Shown here piece by piece: positions 34,484 to 44,679 of a stretch of 64,000 nt of DNA. The stretch's first letter is position 1. Each line of letters opens with the position of its first letter. The DNA is from Microbacteriaceae bacterium VKM Ac-2855 (GTDB lineage Bacteria; Actinomycetota; Actinomycetes; Actinomycetales; Microbacteriaceae). The notes under the pieces were generated by a model that was not told where the DNA came from, searched no databases, and was given only the letters and a program-made list of their open reading frames with translations. The stretch is taken from positions 310,001 through 374,000 of the forward strand of contig JABMLG010000004.1 in the NCBI GenBank assembly GCA_013204985.1, read 5' to 3'. A program made the translations under genes and the position numbers.

Positions 34484-34493
34484 AGAACGTTCT
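34484..34493. promoter_or_regulatory. Candidate TetR operator O1 (AGAACGTTCT)
   Basis: Perfect 10-bp palindrome 14 bp upstream of the TetR start, sharing both half-sites with O2 at 34547. It would cover the regulator's own promoter. Confidence 0.6.
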
Positions 34494-34505
34494 TTCTCTT
34501 TTTCC

Positions 34506-34534
34506 TTGACAGCGGATTCGGAGCGGGATACGTT
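34506..34534 (+). promoter_or_regulatory. Promoter of the alpha/beta-hydrolase gene
   Basis: Consensus -35 TTGACA (34506-34511), 17-nt spacer, and TACGTT as -10 (34529-34534). A CGTTCT half-site overlaps the -10, and full palindromes lie on either side. Confidence 0.65.
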
Positions 34535-34546
34535 CTGGAGCAAGAG

Positions 34547-34560
34547 AGAACGACCGTTCT
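34547..34560. promoter_or_regulatory. Candidate TetR operator O2 (AGAACG-AC-CGTTCT)
   Basis: Inverted repeat with the same half-sites as O1 but a 2-nt centre, located just downstream of the promoter's expected start point, where a bound repressor would block transcription. Confidence 0.6.
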
Positions 34561-34587
34561 TTCTTATCTAACCTCGAGGAGCACCCC

Positions 34588-35451
34588 ATGAGCACCGCAT
34601 CCGTCGCCCCGATCACCACCCGCGAACAGGCGGAGATCGATGCCGCCAACGCCTCCGGCCTGCAGCCCGTCGTCTTCGTGCACGGGCTCTGGCTGCTGCC
34701 GAACAGCTGGGCCGACTGGCAGCAGCACTTCAGCGCCGCCGGCTACACGACCCTCACCCCGGGCTGGCCCGACGACCCCAAGACCACCGCCGAGGCACTG
34801 GCGAACCCGGGAGTCTTCGCAGGCAAGTCGGTGCAGGGCATCACCGACCACATCGCCGCGATCGCGCGTCGACTCGACCGCGCGCCGATCCTTATCGGCC
34901 ACTCCTTCGGCGGGCTCATCGTGCAGAAACTGGCCGGAATGGGCCTCGCCGCCGCGACCGTCGCCATCGATCCCGGTCCCATCAAGGGCGTCCTCCCGCT
35001 GCCGTTCTCGGCGCTGAAGGTGGCCAGCAGCGTCGTGCTGAACCCGGCGAACTACCGCCGCCAGGTGCGCCTCACGAAGGAGCAGTTCCGCTACGGGTTC
35101 GGCAACCGCGTGACGCCTGCCGAATCCGACGCCCTCTACGAGCGCTACTCCGTACCGGGTTCGGGCATCCCCCTGTTCCAGGCCTCCACCGCGAACTTCC
35201 GTTTCGGCGGTGAGACCGCGGCCGACACCACGAACCCCGCGCGCGGACCGCTGCTGGTGATCTCGGGCGAGTTCGATCACACCGTGCCGCGTTCGATCGC
35301 GCACGCGGTGTACCGACTGCAGGCGAAGAACCCGGGCGAGACGGAGTTCATCGAGATCGCGGGCCGCGGTCACTCCCTCACCATCGACGCCGGCTGGCGC
35401 GACGTCGCCGACACCGCCCTGGCGTTCGTCAGCGCCCGGGTGCCCGCGTAG
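34588..35451 (+). CDS. Alpha/beta hydrolase
   Basis: 287 residues from ATG 34588, with CGAGGAGCACCCC upstream. FVHGLW at 30-35 is the oxyanion strand, and GHSFGG with nucleophile Ser106 is the elbow. The acid is probably Asp in GEFDHTVP and the base His in AGRGHS near 266-270. The sequence resembles non-heme haloperoxidase/esterase-type hydrolases. Expression appears inducible through the divergent TetR gene. The natural substrate is unknown. Confidence 0.9.
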   Translation: MSTASVAPITTREQAEIDAANASGLQPVVFVHGLWLLPNSWADWQQHFSAAGYTTLTPGWPDDPKTTAEALANPGVFAGKSVQGITDHIAAIARRLDRAPILIGHSFGGLIVQKLAGMGLAAATVAIDPGPIKGVLPLPFSALKVASSVVLNPANYRRQVRLTKEQFRYGFGNRVTPAESDALYERYSVPGSGIPLFQASTANFRFGGETAADTTNPARGPLLVISGEFDHTVPRSIAHAVYRLQAKNPGETEFIEIAGRGHSLTIDAGWRDVADTALAFVSARVPA

Positions 35452-35573
35452 TCGGCAGCGCAGAGGGCGGGAGCGCAGAGGGCGTCAACGGGCCCGGTGG
35501 CCGCGCGCATACCAAAGCCCGGCAGGCGCGGCAAGCGCCCGAGCGCGACCTCGGCGCCCGCCAGGATGGACGC

Positions 35574-37606
<2,033 letters not shown>

Positions 37607-37610
<4 letters not shown>

Positions 37611-38221
37611 AGTCCCGACGATTCAGCGGCCGGATCGCGGGCTTCGGCACCGCATCCGGTACGCGGATCGTCGTCGGGATGTGGGAGTCCGGGCCGCTCG
37701 GCCGCTTCGGCGACGTGATGCTGGAGCAGGCCGACGGCCATCGCATCCTGTTCGCGCCGAGCGACGAGGTGGCGACTTTCGTCAGCGAGACGTACACCTT
37801 CGACGAGGTGCGTCGGGTGCCGGTGACCTGGCGGCGCATCGACGGCGGGCTCGCCGTCGACGCGGGTGAGCTGCGCATCCGGATGCGCATCGGTGGCATC
37901 TCGCCACTCGGTCGGCTGCTGCGGGCGGTGCCGCGGGCGTTCGCGACGCATCCGCTCTGGCTGCGTGCGATCGACCCGCTTGCGCGGGTGCTGCAGCCCG
38001 GTGCGCGCACCGCCGGCTCGGCGGGCAACGGCCGACGCGAGTACTACGGCGTCACGGATGCGCGCCGCATCGTCGGGGTCTCCGTGCGGCGCGGTGACGA
38101 CTCGCTCGGCGGGCTCACGCGGCTGCATCCGCCGGTGCGCTTCGGCTTCGGCTCCGCGCCGGCCGCGCCGCACCTCGTGGATGTGACCACCACGATCCTG
38201 CTGCCCGCGACGCACGCCTGA
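37607..38221 (+). CDS. Conserved hypothetical protein coupled to glgX
   Basis: 204 residues from the GTG at 37607, which overlaps the glgX stop as GTGA, so translation is coupled. The protein is beta-rich with strands such as GTRIVVGMWESGPLG and DVMLEQADGHRILFAP, and a helix rich in Arg/Leu around 95-115. Similar hypothetical proteins are known in Microbacteriaceae, without a named function. Its link to glycogen metabolism is suggested only by the operon. Confidence 0.75.
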
Positions 38222-38259
38222 AGCCTCCCCCGCGCTCGCCCCGCGAGCAGCCCGTCGAG

Positions 38260-38326
38260 CCCCGCGAGATGCCTCTTATGCACACTTTTTGCGGCGTGTC
38301 GCGCGCATAAGAGGCATCTCGCGGGG
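38260..38326. repeat. Palindromic repeat family P1, copy 2 (inverted relative to copy 1)
   Basis: 22-bp perfect arms at 38260-38281 and 38305-38326. Across the whole element, including the asymmetric loop, it is the reverse complement of the copy at 4063-4133 with one base difference in the core. Between convergent genes. Confidence 0.9.
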
Positions 38327-38365
38327 AGGCGTCAGGTCGCGCCCCGCGTCAGGTCGCGCACCGCG

Positions 38366-39202
38366 TCAGCGCTCTCCGGCGAGGAACGCCGCGAGCGAGA
38401 GCGGATCGCGACCGGTCACGTCGCGAACAGCGCTCGAGACGCCGTCCATCTCGCCGGCCGCGATCGAGGTGTAGGTCGACACCCACGCGTCGTACTGCCA
38501 GTCGGGTGCATCCCACGCCCGGCGCGACTCGTACGCCTCGGGGATCGTCTCGTTGTGGAACCGGGCCTGACGGCCGGCGGCGGTGAGCACGGCCGCGACC
38601 TCGGTGAGGGTCAACGCCTCGGGCCCGGTGAGGTCGTACGTCGCCCCGATGTGCGACGAGGGATCCTGCAGCACCGTCGCCGCGACCCGCGCCACGTCGT
38701 CGCGCGCGACGAAGGCGCCGCGACCGTCGGCGGCCGGTCCGCGCAGCACGCCGTCCTCGCCCACCATCATCGGCAGGAAATCGAGGTAGAGATCGTCACG
38801 GAGGAAGGTGAAATCCATGCCCGATTCGCGGATCGCCTGCTCGGTGAACCAGTGGTCGCGGCCGAGGGTGAAGACGGCCTCGGGCGCCGCGCCGAAGAAC
38901 GAGGTGTAGACGATGTGCTGCACGCCCGCCTCCCGGGCGTGCGCCACGAAGGCGAGGTGCTGGGCGCGGCGCGTCGCCGACTCGGACGCCGACACCATGA
39001 AGAGCGTCTCGACACCGTCGAGCGCTGCCAGCGTCGCTTCCCGGTCGCCGTACGACGCCTCCGCGACCTCGCCGAGGGCGGGAGCGCGCGTCGCGTCGCG
39101 CACCAGCAGCCGCAGCGGGATGCCCTCGGCCGCCAGGATGCGCGCGACGGCACCACCCACGTAGCCCGTCGATCCGGTCACGGCCAGCGCTGCACGAGTC
39201 AT
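38366..39202 (-). CDS. NAD(P)-dependent NmrA/QOR2-like reductase
   Basis: 278 residues from ATG 39202. Atypical extended SDR: the cofactor loop is VTGSTGYVGGAVA (8-20), followed by LLVRDATRAP, where the Arg after the second strand favours NADP(H). IVYTSFFGA is the family's core strand; the usual SDR Tyr/Lys pair is absent, as in NmrA-like proteins and QorB/QOR2. Likely a quinone reductase or redox-sensing protein. It lies between hairpin P1 and a small DUF2945 gene encoded on the other strand. Confidence 0.88.
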   Translation of the reverse strand: MTRAALAVTGSTGYVGGAVARILAAEGIPLRLLVRDATRAPALGEVAEASYGDREATLAALDGVETLFMVSASESATRRAQHLAFVAHAREAGVQHIVYTSFFGAAPEAVFTLGRDHWFTEQAIRESGMDFTFLRDDLYLDFLPMMVGEDGVLRGPAADGRGAFVARDDVARVAATVLQDPSSHIGATYDLTGPEALTLTEVAAVLTAAGRQARFHNETIPEAYESRRAWDAPDWQYDAWVSTYTSIAAGEMDGVSSAVRDVTGRDPLSLAAFLAGER

Positions 39203-39298
39203 GCCAGGTGCAACCGCGGCGGCGGGCTCGCTCTTCCCGTGGATCCGGCGGATGCGCAACCCCGTGCATCCGCCGACCGGCCGACGCACCATGGAGCC

Positions 39299-39496
39299 AT
39301 GCGAAAAGGCGATGACGTGAGCTGGAAGACCTCTCAGGGCGAGACCCACGGGCACACGGTCGAGAAGAAGACGAAGCACTTCGAATTCGACGGGCAGAAC
39401 TTCAACGCCTCGACGGATGACCCCTACTGGATCGTCGAGAGCGAGAAGACCGGGGCGCGCGCCGCGCACAAGGAGTCGTCGCTCACGAAGAAGTAG
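39299..39496 (+). CDS. DUF2945 (hypervirulence-associated Tudor-domain-like) protein
   Basis: 65 residues from ATG 39299, with ATGGAGCC just upstream. 'KGDDVSWKTSQGETHGHTVE' followed by 'STDDPYWIVESEKTGARAAH' and a Lys-rich end match the small DUF2945/HVA1 family, which folds as a Tudor-like beta barrel. In bacteria it is a widespread single-domain protein with unknown role. The frame extends far upstream across the divergent reductase, so the internal ATG is preferred. Confidence 0.85.
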   Translation: MRKGDDVSWKTSQGETHGHTVEKKTKHFEFDGQNFNASTDDPYWIVESEKTGARAAHKESSLTKK

Positions 39497-39731
39497 CGGC
39501 GGATTCGCTCGATCCGCGGCGGAGAGCGCCGTCGCGCCCGCGCGGGCATCCGTCGGCCCCTGCCAGAGGTCCGCGTCATTCCGCGGATGCACCGGTCGCG
39601 CACCCGGCGTAAAGCGATTGTTACGGGACGCGACCGAATGGGGCGACCGGCGCAATCCAGATTCAACATCCGAGTGTCAGGATTCTGCACAACGGCAGGC
39701 GATCGGCCCGCCCGCAGCAGAAGGAGTCGGC

Positions 39732-40235
39732 ATGAGCACCGTGATCGTGGTCGGGAATCCGAAGCCGCAGTCGCGCACCCGTGCCGCTGCTGAGAACCTC
39801 GTCGCCAAGCTCGGCCTCGATGAGCCCGACGTGATCGAACTGTCGGACCTCGGGCCCGGCCTGCTCGGCTGGGGTGACCCGGCGGTGAAGGATGCGATCG
39901 CCCGCGTGCAGGCCGCCGACGTCGCCGTGTTCGCCACGCCGACCTACAAGGCCACCTACACGGGCCTGCTCAAGCTCTTCCTCGACCAGTTCGCGGGCGG
40001 CACCGGGCTGCAAGGTGTCGTCGCGATCCCGCTGATGCTCGGCGCAGCGCCGAACCACGCGCTCGCCTGCGACCTCACCCTGAAGCCCGTGCTCGTCGAG
40101 ATCGGCGGCATCTGCGCCACGCCGGGCCTCTATCAGCTCGACTCCACCTTCGCCGACGACCCCGCCCTCGACGCCTGGACGGCGCGGTGGAGTGTCGTCA
40201 TCAATTCGATCCTCGGAAGGACGAACCAGTCATGA
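39732..40235 (+). CDS. NADPH-dependent FMN reductase (SsuE/MsuE-like)
   Basis: 167 residues from ATG 39732 with AGAAGGAGTCGGC upstream. Flavodoxin fold: VVGNPKPQSRTRAAAENL is the FMN-phosphate loop (6-23) and 'FATPTYKATYTGLLKLFLDQ' (about 72-91) is the SsuE-type signature. SsuE-like enzymes supply reduced FMN to two-component monooxygenases. The downstream gene is a second flavin reductase family member overlapping by ATGA. No monooxygenase gene is adjacent, so the acceptor is unknown. Confidence 0.88.
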   Translation: MSTVIVVGNPKPQSRTRAAAENLVAKLGLDEPDVIELSDLGPGLLGWGDPAVKDAIARVQAADVAVFATPTYKATYTGLLKLFLDQFAGGTGLQGVVAIPLMLGAAPNHALACDLTLKPVLVEIGGICATPGLYQLDSTFADDPALDAWTARWSVVINSILGRTNQS

Positions 40236-40735
40236 CGCTCGAGACCTACTCCCCCGACCCGCAACTGCTCCGCCAGGCGTTCTCGCACTTCCCCTCCGGC
40301 GTCGCGGCCTTCGCCGCCGAGGTCAACGGCCAGCTCGAGGGCATGGTCGCGTCGTCCTTCTCGGTCGGTGTGTCGATGGACCCGCCGCTGGTGATGTTCG
40401 CGATCCAGAACTCCTCCACCACCTGGCCCGTGCTGCGCGGCGCCGAGCGCATCGGCGTCTCGGTGATGGGCGCCGACCACGAGGGGCCCGCCCGCCAGCT
40501 CGCCTCCCGCAACAAGGCCGGCCGCTTCGAGGGCCTCGACATCGAGAAGAGTGAGGCCGGCGCCGTCTTCGTGCACGGCTCGCCGCTCTGGCTCGAGTGC
40601 TCCATCTACGGCGAGATCCCCGCCGGCGACCACCACGTGGTCCTGCTGCAGGTCACCGCGCTGCACAACGACGAGACCATTGCGCCGCTGGTCTTCCACG
40701 GCTCCACCTTCAAGCAGCTGCACTCCGCGGCGTAG
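40232..40735 (+). CDS. Flavin reductase family protein
   Basis: 167 residues from ATG 40232, overlapping the previous stop by 4 nt. Flavin_Reduct domain: FSHFPSGVAAFAAEVNGQLE, then 'GMVASSFSVGVSMDPPLVMF', then GVSVMGADHEGPARQLAS. The split-barrel fold binds FMN. Members either produce reduced flavin for a monooxygenase or act on flavin directly. Being coupled with an SsuE-like gene, it probably works on the same flavin pool. Confidence 0.9.
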   Translation: MTLETYSPDPQLLRQAFSHFPSGVAAFAAEVNGQLEGMVASSFSVGVSMDPPLVMFAIQNSSTTWPVLRGAERIGVSVMGADHEGPARQLASRNKAGRFEGLDIEKSEAGAVFVHGSPLWLECSIYGEIPAGDHHVVLLQVTALHNDETIAPLVFHGSTFKQLHSAA

Positions 40736-40859
40736 CCCCCCAGCCGGTCCCGGGAGCGCGCCCTCTGCGCTCGCTCTCGGTCGACCACGTCCGCCCCACC
40801 TCGTCGGCTTCCCCCAGGCCGGGGAGGTGGGGCGTTCCTCGTGAGGTGGCGGGCGGCGC

Positions 40860-41654
40860 TCACCGGCTCCAACCGCGCACCGCGTGAATCGTCGCGGACT
40901 TCGGGTACCGGCCGCTCGGCGGCTGCGTCTCGAACAGGTCGACCATCAGCAGCAGCGGATACGTCGGCGCCTGCGGCGTGCGCATCACGACGACGCCCTG
41001 GCAGCCGATCAGCGTGCCGCCCACGCCCCACTGCACCGACCAGGTGTGCGGACGGGAGGCGTCCAGCGGCACTGACACTTCGACCATCTCGGTGACCAGC
41101 GCGTCATCGTGGTGCGCCTTGATCCCGCAGCGGGCGCGCGTGGCTCCTTCTGCGGCTCCGGCGATAGCCCCGTCGATGGCCCCGGCGTCGATCTCGAAGA
41201 CGCAGATCTCACCGCTGTGCTGCGGCGAATCGTTCTCCACACCGACCAACCAGACCGCGAGCATGCACCCCTCGTCCGTGCTCGCGCTGACCGTGACGTC
41301 GAGTCGCCCCGCGGACGGCGCCCAGAGCAGGTGCTCCGGCGTCTCGGTGCGCACCGTCAGCCCGTCGGGCCGGTGCCGGTGTGTCCCCCGCGTCGAGCCG
41401 ATCCCACCCGAGAACACGCCCGTCTGCAGGTTCGACACGCGCAGCGGAGCATCGTCCTCCCGCCAGTCGAGCTGGTCCTCCTCGATGAGCAGACGAGCAC
41501 CGGATGCGCCCAGCGCGTAACGTGCGCCCGAGCGCTCGGGCGTCGTCCAGTGCGGCAGGTAGTGCGCAACCCAGAGATCGTCGCGGAGGGCGGGGCCGGC
41601 GAAGTCGTCGGCGACGTCGGGCGCGCGATCGGGCGCCGTGGGGAACAGCTCCAT
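40860..41654 (-). CDS. GH16-like concanavalin-type protein
   Basis: 264 residues from ATG 41654. The chain has the family pattern DDFAGPALRDDLWVAHYLPH, WTTPERSGARYAL, 'VSNLQTGVFSGGIGSTRGTH', then SGEICVFEID and, late, YPLLLMVDLFE. This is a cytosolic (no signal peptide) subgroup related to glycoside hydrolase family 16. The classical catalytic ExDxxE motif is not intact: GEICVFEIDAG lacks the second glutamate at the expected spacing, so glycosidase activity is doubtful. It is divergent from the NmrA gene. Confidence 0.75.
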   Translation of the reverse strand: MELFPTAPDRAPDVADDFAGPALRDDLWVAHYLPHWTTPERSGARYALGASGARLLIEEDQLDWREDDAPLRVSNLQTGVFSGGIGSTRGTHRHRPDGLTVRTETPEHLLWAPSAGRLDVTVSASTDEGCMLAVWLVGVENDSPQHSGEICVFEIDAGAIDGAIAGAAEGATRARCGIKAHHDDALVTEMVEVSVPLDASRPHTWSVQWGVGGTLIGCQGVVVMRTPQAPTYPLLLMVDLFETQPPSGRYPKSATIHAVRGWSR

Positions 41655-41710
41655 CGCGCCAGTATGCCGCGCGATGCCAGCGGCGCAATAACGATGCAAC
41701 ACGACCCGCG

Positions 41711-41716
41711 TAGCGT
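41711..41716 (+). promoter_or_regulatory. -10 box of a likely leaderless promoter
   Basis: TAGCGT ends 7 nt before the ATG at 41724, the same hexamer as at 10471 and 12152. Confidence 0.5.
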
Positions 41717-41723
41717 CACCGCC

Positions 41724-42581
41724 ATGAGCCTTACCATCGCCGTGATCGGCGCCACCGGCCTGCAAGGTGGGGCGACCGTGCGGGCGCTGCTCGCCCGCGG
41801 CCAGAGCGTGCGCGCGCTGGTGCGGGATCCCGCATCCGCCGCCGCTCGGGCGGTCGAGAGCGTCGGCGCCGAACTCGTCGTCGGCGACCTCGACGAGCCC
41901 GATACGCTCGGCCCGCTCCTCGAGGGCGTGCGCGGCCTCTTCTCCGTGCTGCTCACGGCGCCGCCGACGGATGCGGAGCGCGAGATCCGTCAGGCGCGCG
42001 CCCTCATCGCCGCGGCCGAGGCCGCGGGGGTGACCCAGCTGGTGCATTCGTCGGTCTCGGGCTGGCTCGACGACTCCGCCCGCGCTCTGGCTCACGACGA
42101 GGTTTACTGGCGCGGCAAGGACACGGTCGACGCGCTCGTGCGGCGCAGCTCGATCGACGTGACCACGATCATCCGCCCGGCGCTCTTCATGGACAACTTC
42201 CTGCCGCCCCGACTCGACCGGATGTTCCCGGAGCATGCGGAGGGTCTGCTCGCCGCCGCGACGGGTGCGACGACCCCGCTGCCGCTCACCGCGACCGCCG
42301 ACATCGGCGACGCCGCGGCGGCCGCGTTCGCGGACCCGCGGCGTTTCGCGTGGGCGGAGATCGAGCTGGCGGGCGATGTGCTCACCTTCACCCAGGTCGC
42401 CGAGGCGATGGGCCTGCGCTACGAGCAGCGCCACCCCGAAGCGCTCGCCGACCGCGCGCCGAGCTGGCTCGGGAAGCAGCTGTGGTTCGAGGCCGTGAAC
42501 CACCGGGCGCGCCCCGAGCACTCGGCGCCGTACGGACTCCGGCCACGCAGCTTCGGCGCGTTTCTCGCCGAGCGCCGCTGA
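41724..42581 (+). CDS. NmrA-family NAD(P)-binding protein
   Basis: 285 residues from ATG 41724. Cofactor loop VIGATGLQGGATVRALLARG (residues 6-25) then RALVRDP. LVHSSVSGW replaces the catalytic serine/tyrosine segment of true SDRs, so it is an NmrA/HSCARG-like redox sensor or reductase. The end of the gene (…RPRSFGAFLAERR) is part of a repeat: degenerate copies of its last 40-45 bp recur five times downstream inside a 192-bp tandem array. The gene itself appears intact. Confidence 0.88.
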   Translation: MSLTIAVIGATGLQGGATVRALLARGQSVRALVRDPASAAARAVESVGAELVVGDLDEPDTLGPLLEGVRGLFSVLLTAPPTDAEREIRQARALIAAAEAAGVTQLVHSSVSGWLDDSARALAHDEVYWRGKDTVDALVRRSSIDVTTIIRPALFMDNFLPPRLDRMFPEHAEGLLAAATGATTPLPLTATADIGDAAAAAFADPRRFAWAEIELAGDVLTFTQVAEAMGLRYEQRHPEALADRAPSWLGKQLWFEAVNHRARPEHSAPYGLRPRSFGAFLAERR

Positions 42582-43440
42582 CAAGCCTCGGTTCGACCGA
42601 CGCAACCTCGGCTGAGAGCACCTGACAGCGCCCATCAGAGCTGACGAACACTCTCAGCCGAGGTTACGTCGCGCTCCCCTCTGCCAGCCGTCGCAATCAG
42701 CTCGGCGACCGAGTAGGCGGCGCCGGCCCTCGGCCACGCAGCTTCGGCGCGCATCTCGCCCCGCGGCGCTGAGCCCGCCCAGCGCTCGACCGACGCAACC
42801 TCGGCTGAGAGCACCTGACAGCGCCCATCAGAGCTGACGAGCTCTCTCAGCCGAGGCTGCGTCGCGCTCCCCTCAGCCAGCCGTCGCAATCAGCTCGGCG
42901 ACCGGGCAGGCAGCGCCGGCCCTCAGCCACGCACCTTCGGCGCGAATCTCGCCCAGCAGCGCTGAGCCCCCCAGCGCTCGACCGACGCAACCTCGGCTGA
43001 GAGCACCTGACAGCGCCCATCAGAGCTGACGAGCTCTCTCAGCCGAGGTTACGTCGCGCTCCCCTCAGCCAGCCGTCGCAATCAGCTCGGCGACCGGGCA
43101 GGCAGCGCCGGCCCTCAGCCACGCACCTTCGGCGCGAATCTCGCCCAGCAGCGCTGAGCCCCCCAGCGCTCGACCGACGCAACCTCGGCTGAGAGCACCT
43201 GACAGCGCCCATCAGAGCTGACGAGCTCCCTCAGCCGAGGCTGCGTCGCGCTCCCCTCAGCCAGCCGTCGCAATCAGCTCGGCGACCGGGTATGCAGCGC
43301 CGGCCCTCGGCCACGCAGCTTCGGCGCGAATCTCGCCCCGCAGCGCTGAACCCCCCAGCGCTCGACCGACGCAACCTCGGCTGAGAGCACCTGACAGCAG
43401 CCATCAGAGCTGACGAGCTCTCTCAGCCGAGGTTGCGTCA
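42537..43440. repeat. 192-bp tandem array containing hairpin P3 and copies of the upstream gene's 3' end
   Basis: The palindrome CGACGCAACCTCGGCTGAGA starts at 42598, 42791, 42983, 43175 and 43367 (spacing 193, 192, 192, 192). Each unit holds the hairpin arms CAACCTCGGCTGAGAG and CTCTCAGCCGAGG, a constant CCGTCGCAATCAGCTCGGCG, and CGGCCACGCAGCTTCGGCGC, which is the coding sequence for the last residues of the preceding gene. The last unit stops after the hairpin. No protein is encoded downstream of the NmrA stop. Confidence 0.95.
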
Positions 43441-43735
43441 CCAGATCCGGCCGACCACATTGATGCTGATCCGCTGACGACGACGCCCGTCGTTGCCGCG
43501 TTAAGGCACCGACGTCACGAGCGAGTTCTTGTCGACGACTTCGCTCCCGGCGAGGATCCCGCAGCGGATGGTGGTGCGCAGCAAGGCGTTCGCCCGGCGC
43601 AGACTGCTCCTCTTCCTCAGGAGTGTCAGAATCCCCGCCAAGCCAACATGTGTTGCCCTGATTGCGGAAGGGCACGGCGGACGTAACGGCCGCGTCACAT
43701 CCGCCGCACGGCTGCTCGACTTCGAGGGCGCGGCG
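43441..43735. other. Unassigned intergenic stretch
   Basis: 295 bp between the tandem array and the flavokinase stop. Codon use is unlike the neighbouring genes and the only reading frames are short and unrecognisable. I see no hairpin or repeat. It may be a decayed gene, but nothing identifies one. Confidence 0.4.
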
Positions 43736-44464
43736 TCAGCTGCGCGGGCCCGCCGCGTCCGCCGCCGGAGCGATGGACTCCGCGACCGCCAGCAGTTCTT
43801 CGATGCTCGGGTACGCCCAGCGCAGGTAGGCGACCGGGATGCGGCTGCGTTCTGCCACCAGTTCGTAGGTCACGACCTCGGTGCGCTCGACCGAACCGAC
43901 GGTCTGCGCGATGGCGGCGAGGCGGCGCTGCTCACGGTCGCGGCGGATGCGCTCCGGCTCGCCCGCATCCGTGCGACGCGTCTTCGCGGTCACCGGGCCC
44001 CAACGGCCGTGGTTGCGGGCCGGGTTCGCGCTCTGCTCGCGTGCCCAGGTGCGGGTCGCCTCGATGTCGCGGGCGAGCTGCTCGACGAGCGCCTCGGCGC
44101 CGCGGTACCGGCGCTGCGGGCGCAGCTTCGCGCGCAGCTCGACGACGATCGCGTGGCCGTAGAGGCTGCCGTCGAAATCGAGCAGGTGCGCCTCGAGCAG
44201 GCGCTCGCCGTCGCGGCCGTAGAAGCTCGTGCGCCGGCCGACGGAGACGGCGGCGATGCGGGTGCTGCCATCGGTCTCGTCGTAGACAGTGCCGGCGTAG
44301 ACGCCGTCGGAGAGGCTCGACTCGCCCAGCGGCAGGTTCGCGGTCGGGAAACCGAGCAGGCGACCGCGCTGGTCGCCCGGCACGACGACGCCGCTCACGA
44401 CGAAGAGGGCGTCCTCCGCTCCGGAATCGGTGACGGGGGCGGCGGGACGTTCGGCGATCGACAT
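43736..44464 (-). CDS. Stand-alone riboflavin kinase (flavokinase) with C-terminal helical extension
   Basis: 242 residues from ATG 44464, with GAGGAGCCCTCC upstream. Residues about 20-130 are the flavokinase barrel (PF01687): 'VVVPGDQRGRLLGFPTANLP' with the conserved GxxxGFPTAN, SDGVYAGTVY, and 'LEAHLLDFDGSLYGHAIVVE' containing the catalytic glutamate region. The FAD-synthetase half of RibF is absent. Residues about 150-242 form a basic then helical extension, including 'TYELVAERSRIPVAYLRWAY', which resembles a helix-turn-helix. It would convert riboflavin to FMN with ATP. The extension could give it a regulatory role; that is inference. Confidence 0.82.
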   Translation of the reverse strand: MSIAERPAAPVTDSGAEDALFVVSGVVVPGDQRGRLLGFPTANLPLGESSLSDGVYAGTVYDETDGSTRIAAVSVGRRTSFYGRDGERLLEAHLLDFDGSLYGHAIVVELRAKLRPQRRYRGAEALVEQLARDIEATRTWAREQSANPARNHGRWGPVTAKTRRTDAGEPERIRRDREQRRLAAIAQTVGSVERTEVVTYELVAERSRIPVAYLRWAYPSIEELLAVAESIAPAADAAGPRS

Positions 44465-44679
44465 GGAGGGCTCCTCTTCGGCGGACGTCTCCATTCAACG
44501 CGCCCGCCGTTACGCCGTCGAGACCGGCATCGTACGTTCGTATTGCGCCGCTGCGATCAGCGGATTCGTGCGGATCGGGTCGGGATTGCGCCGCGCATCC
44601 GCCGGGATACCGATCGAATGGGCCCGGCGCTGACGCCATTACGCCGGGCCGGGGCCCGCCGTGACGAACGTGCGCCGGG

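Noticed and set aside
43501-43698. 65-codon minus-strand frame ending EVVDKNSLVTSVP
   Set aside because: It is unrecognisable, has no ribosome site, and its composition differs from real genes here. A decayed gene cannot be excluded.
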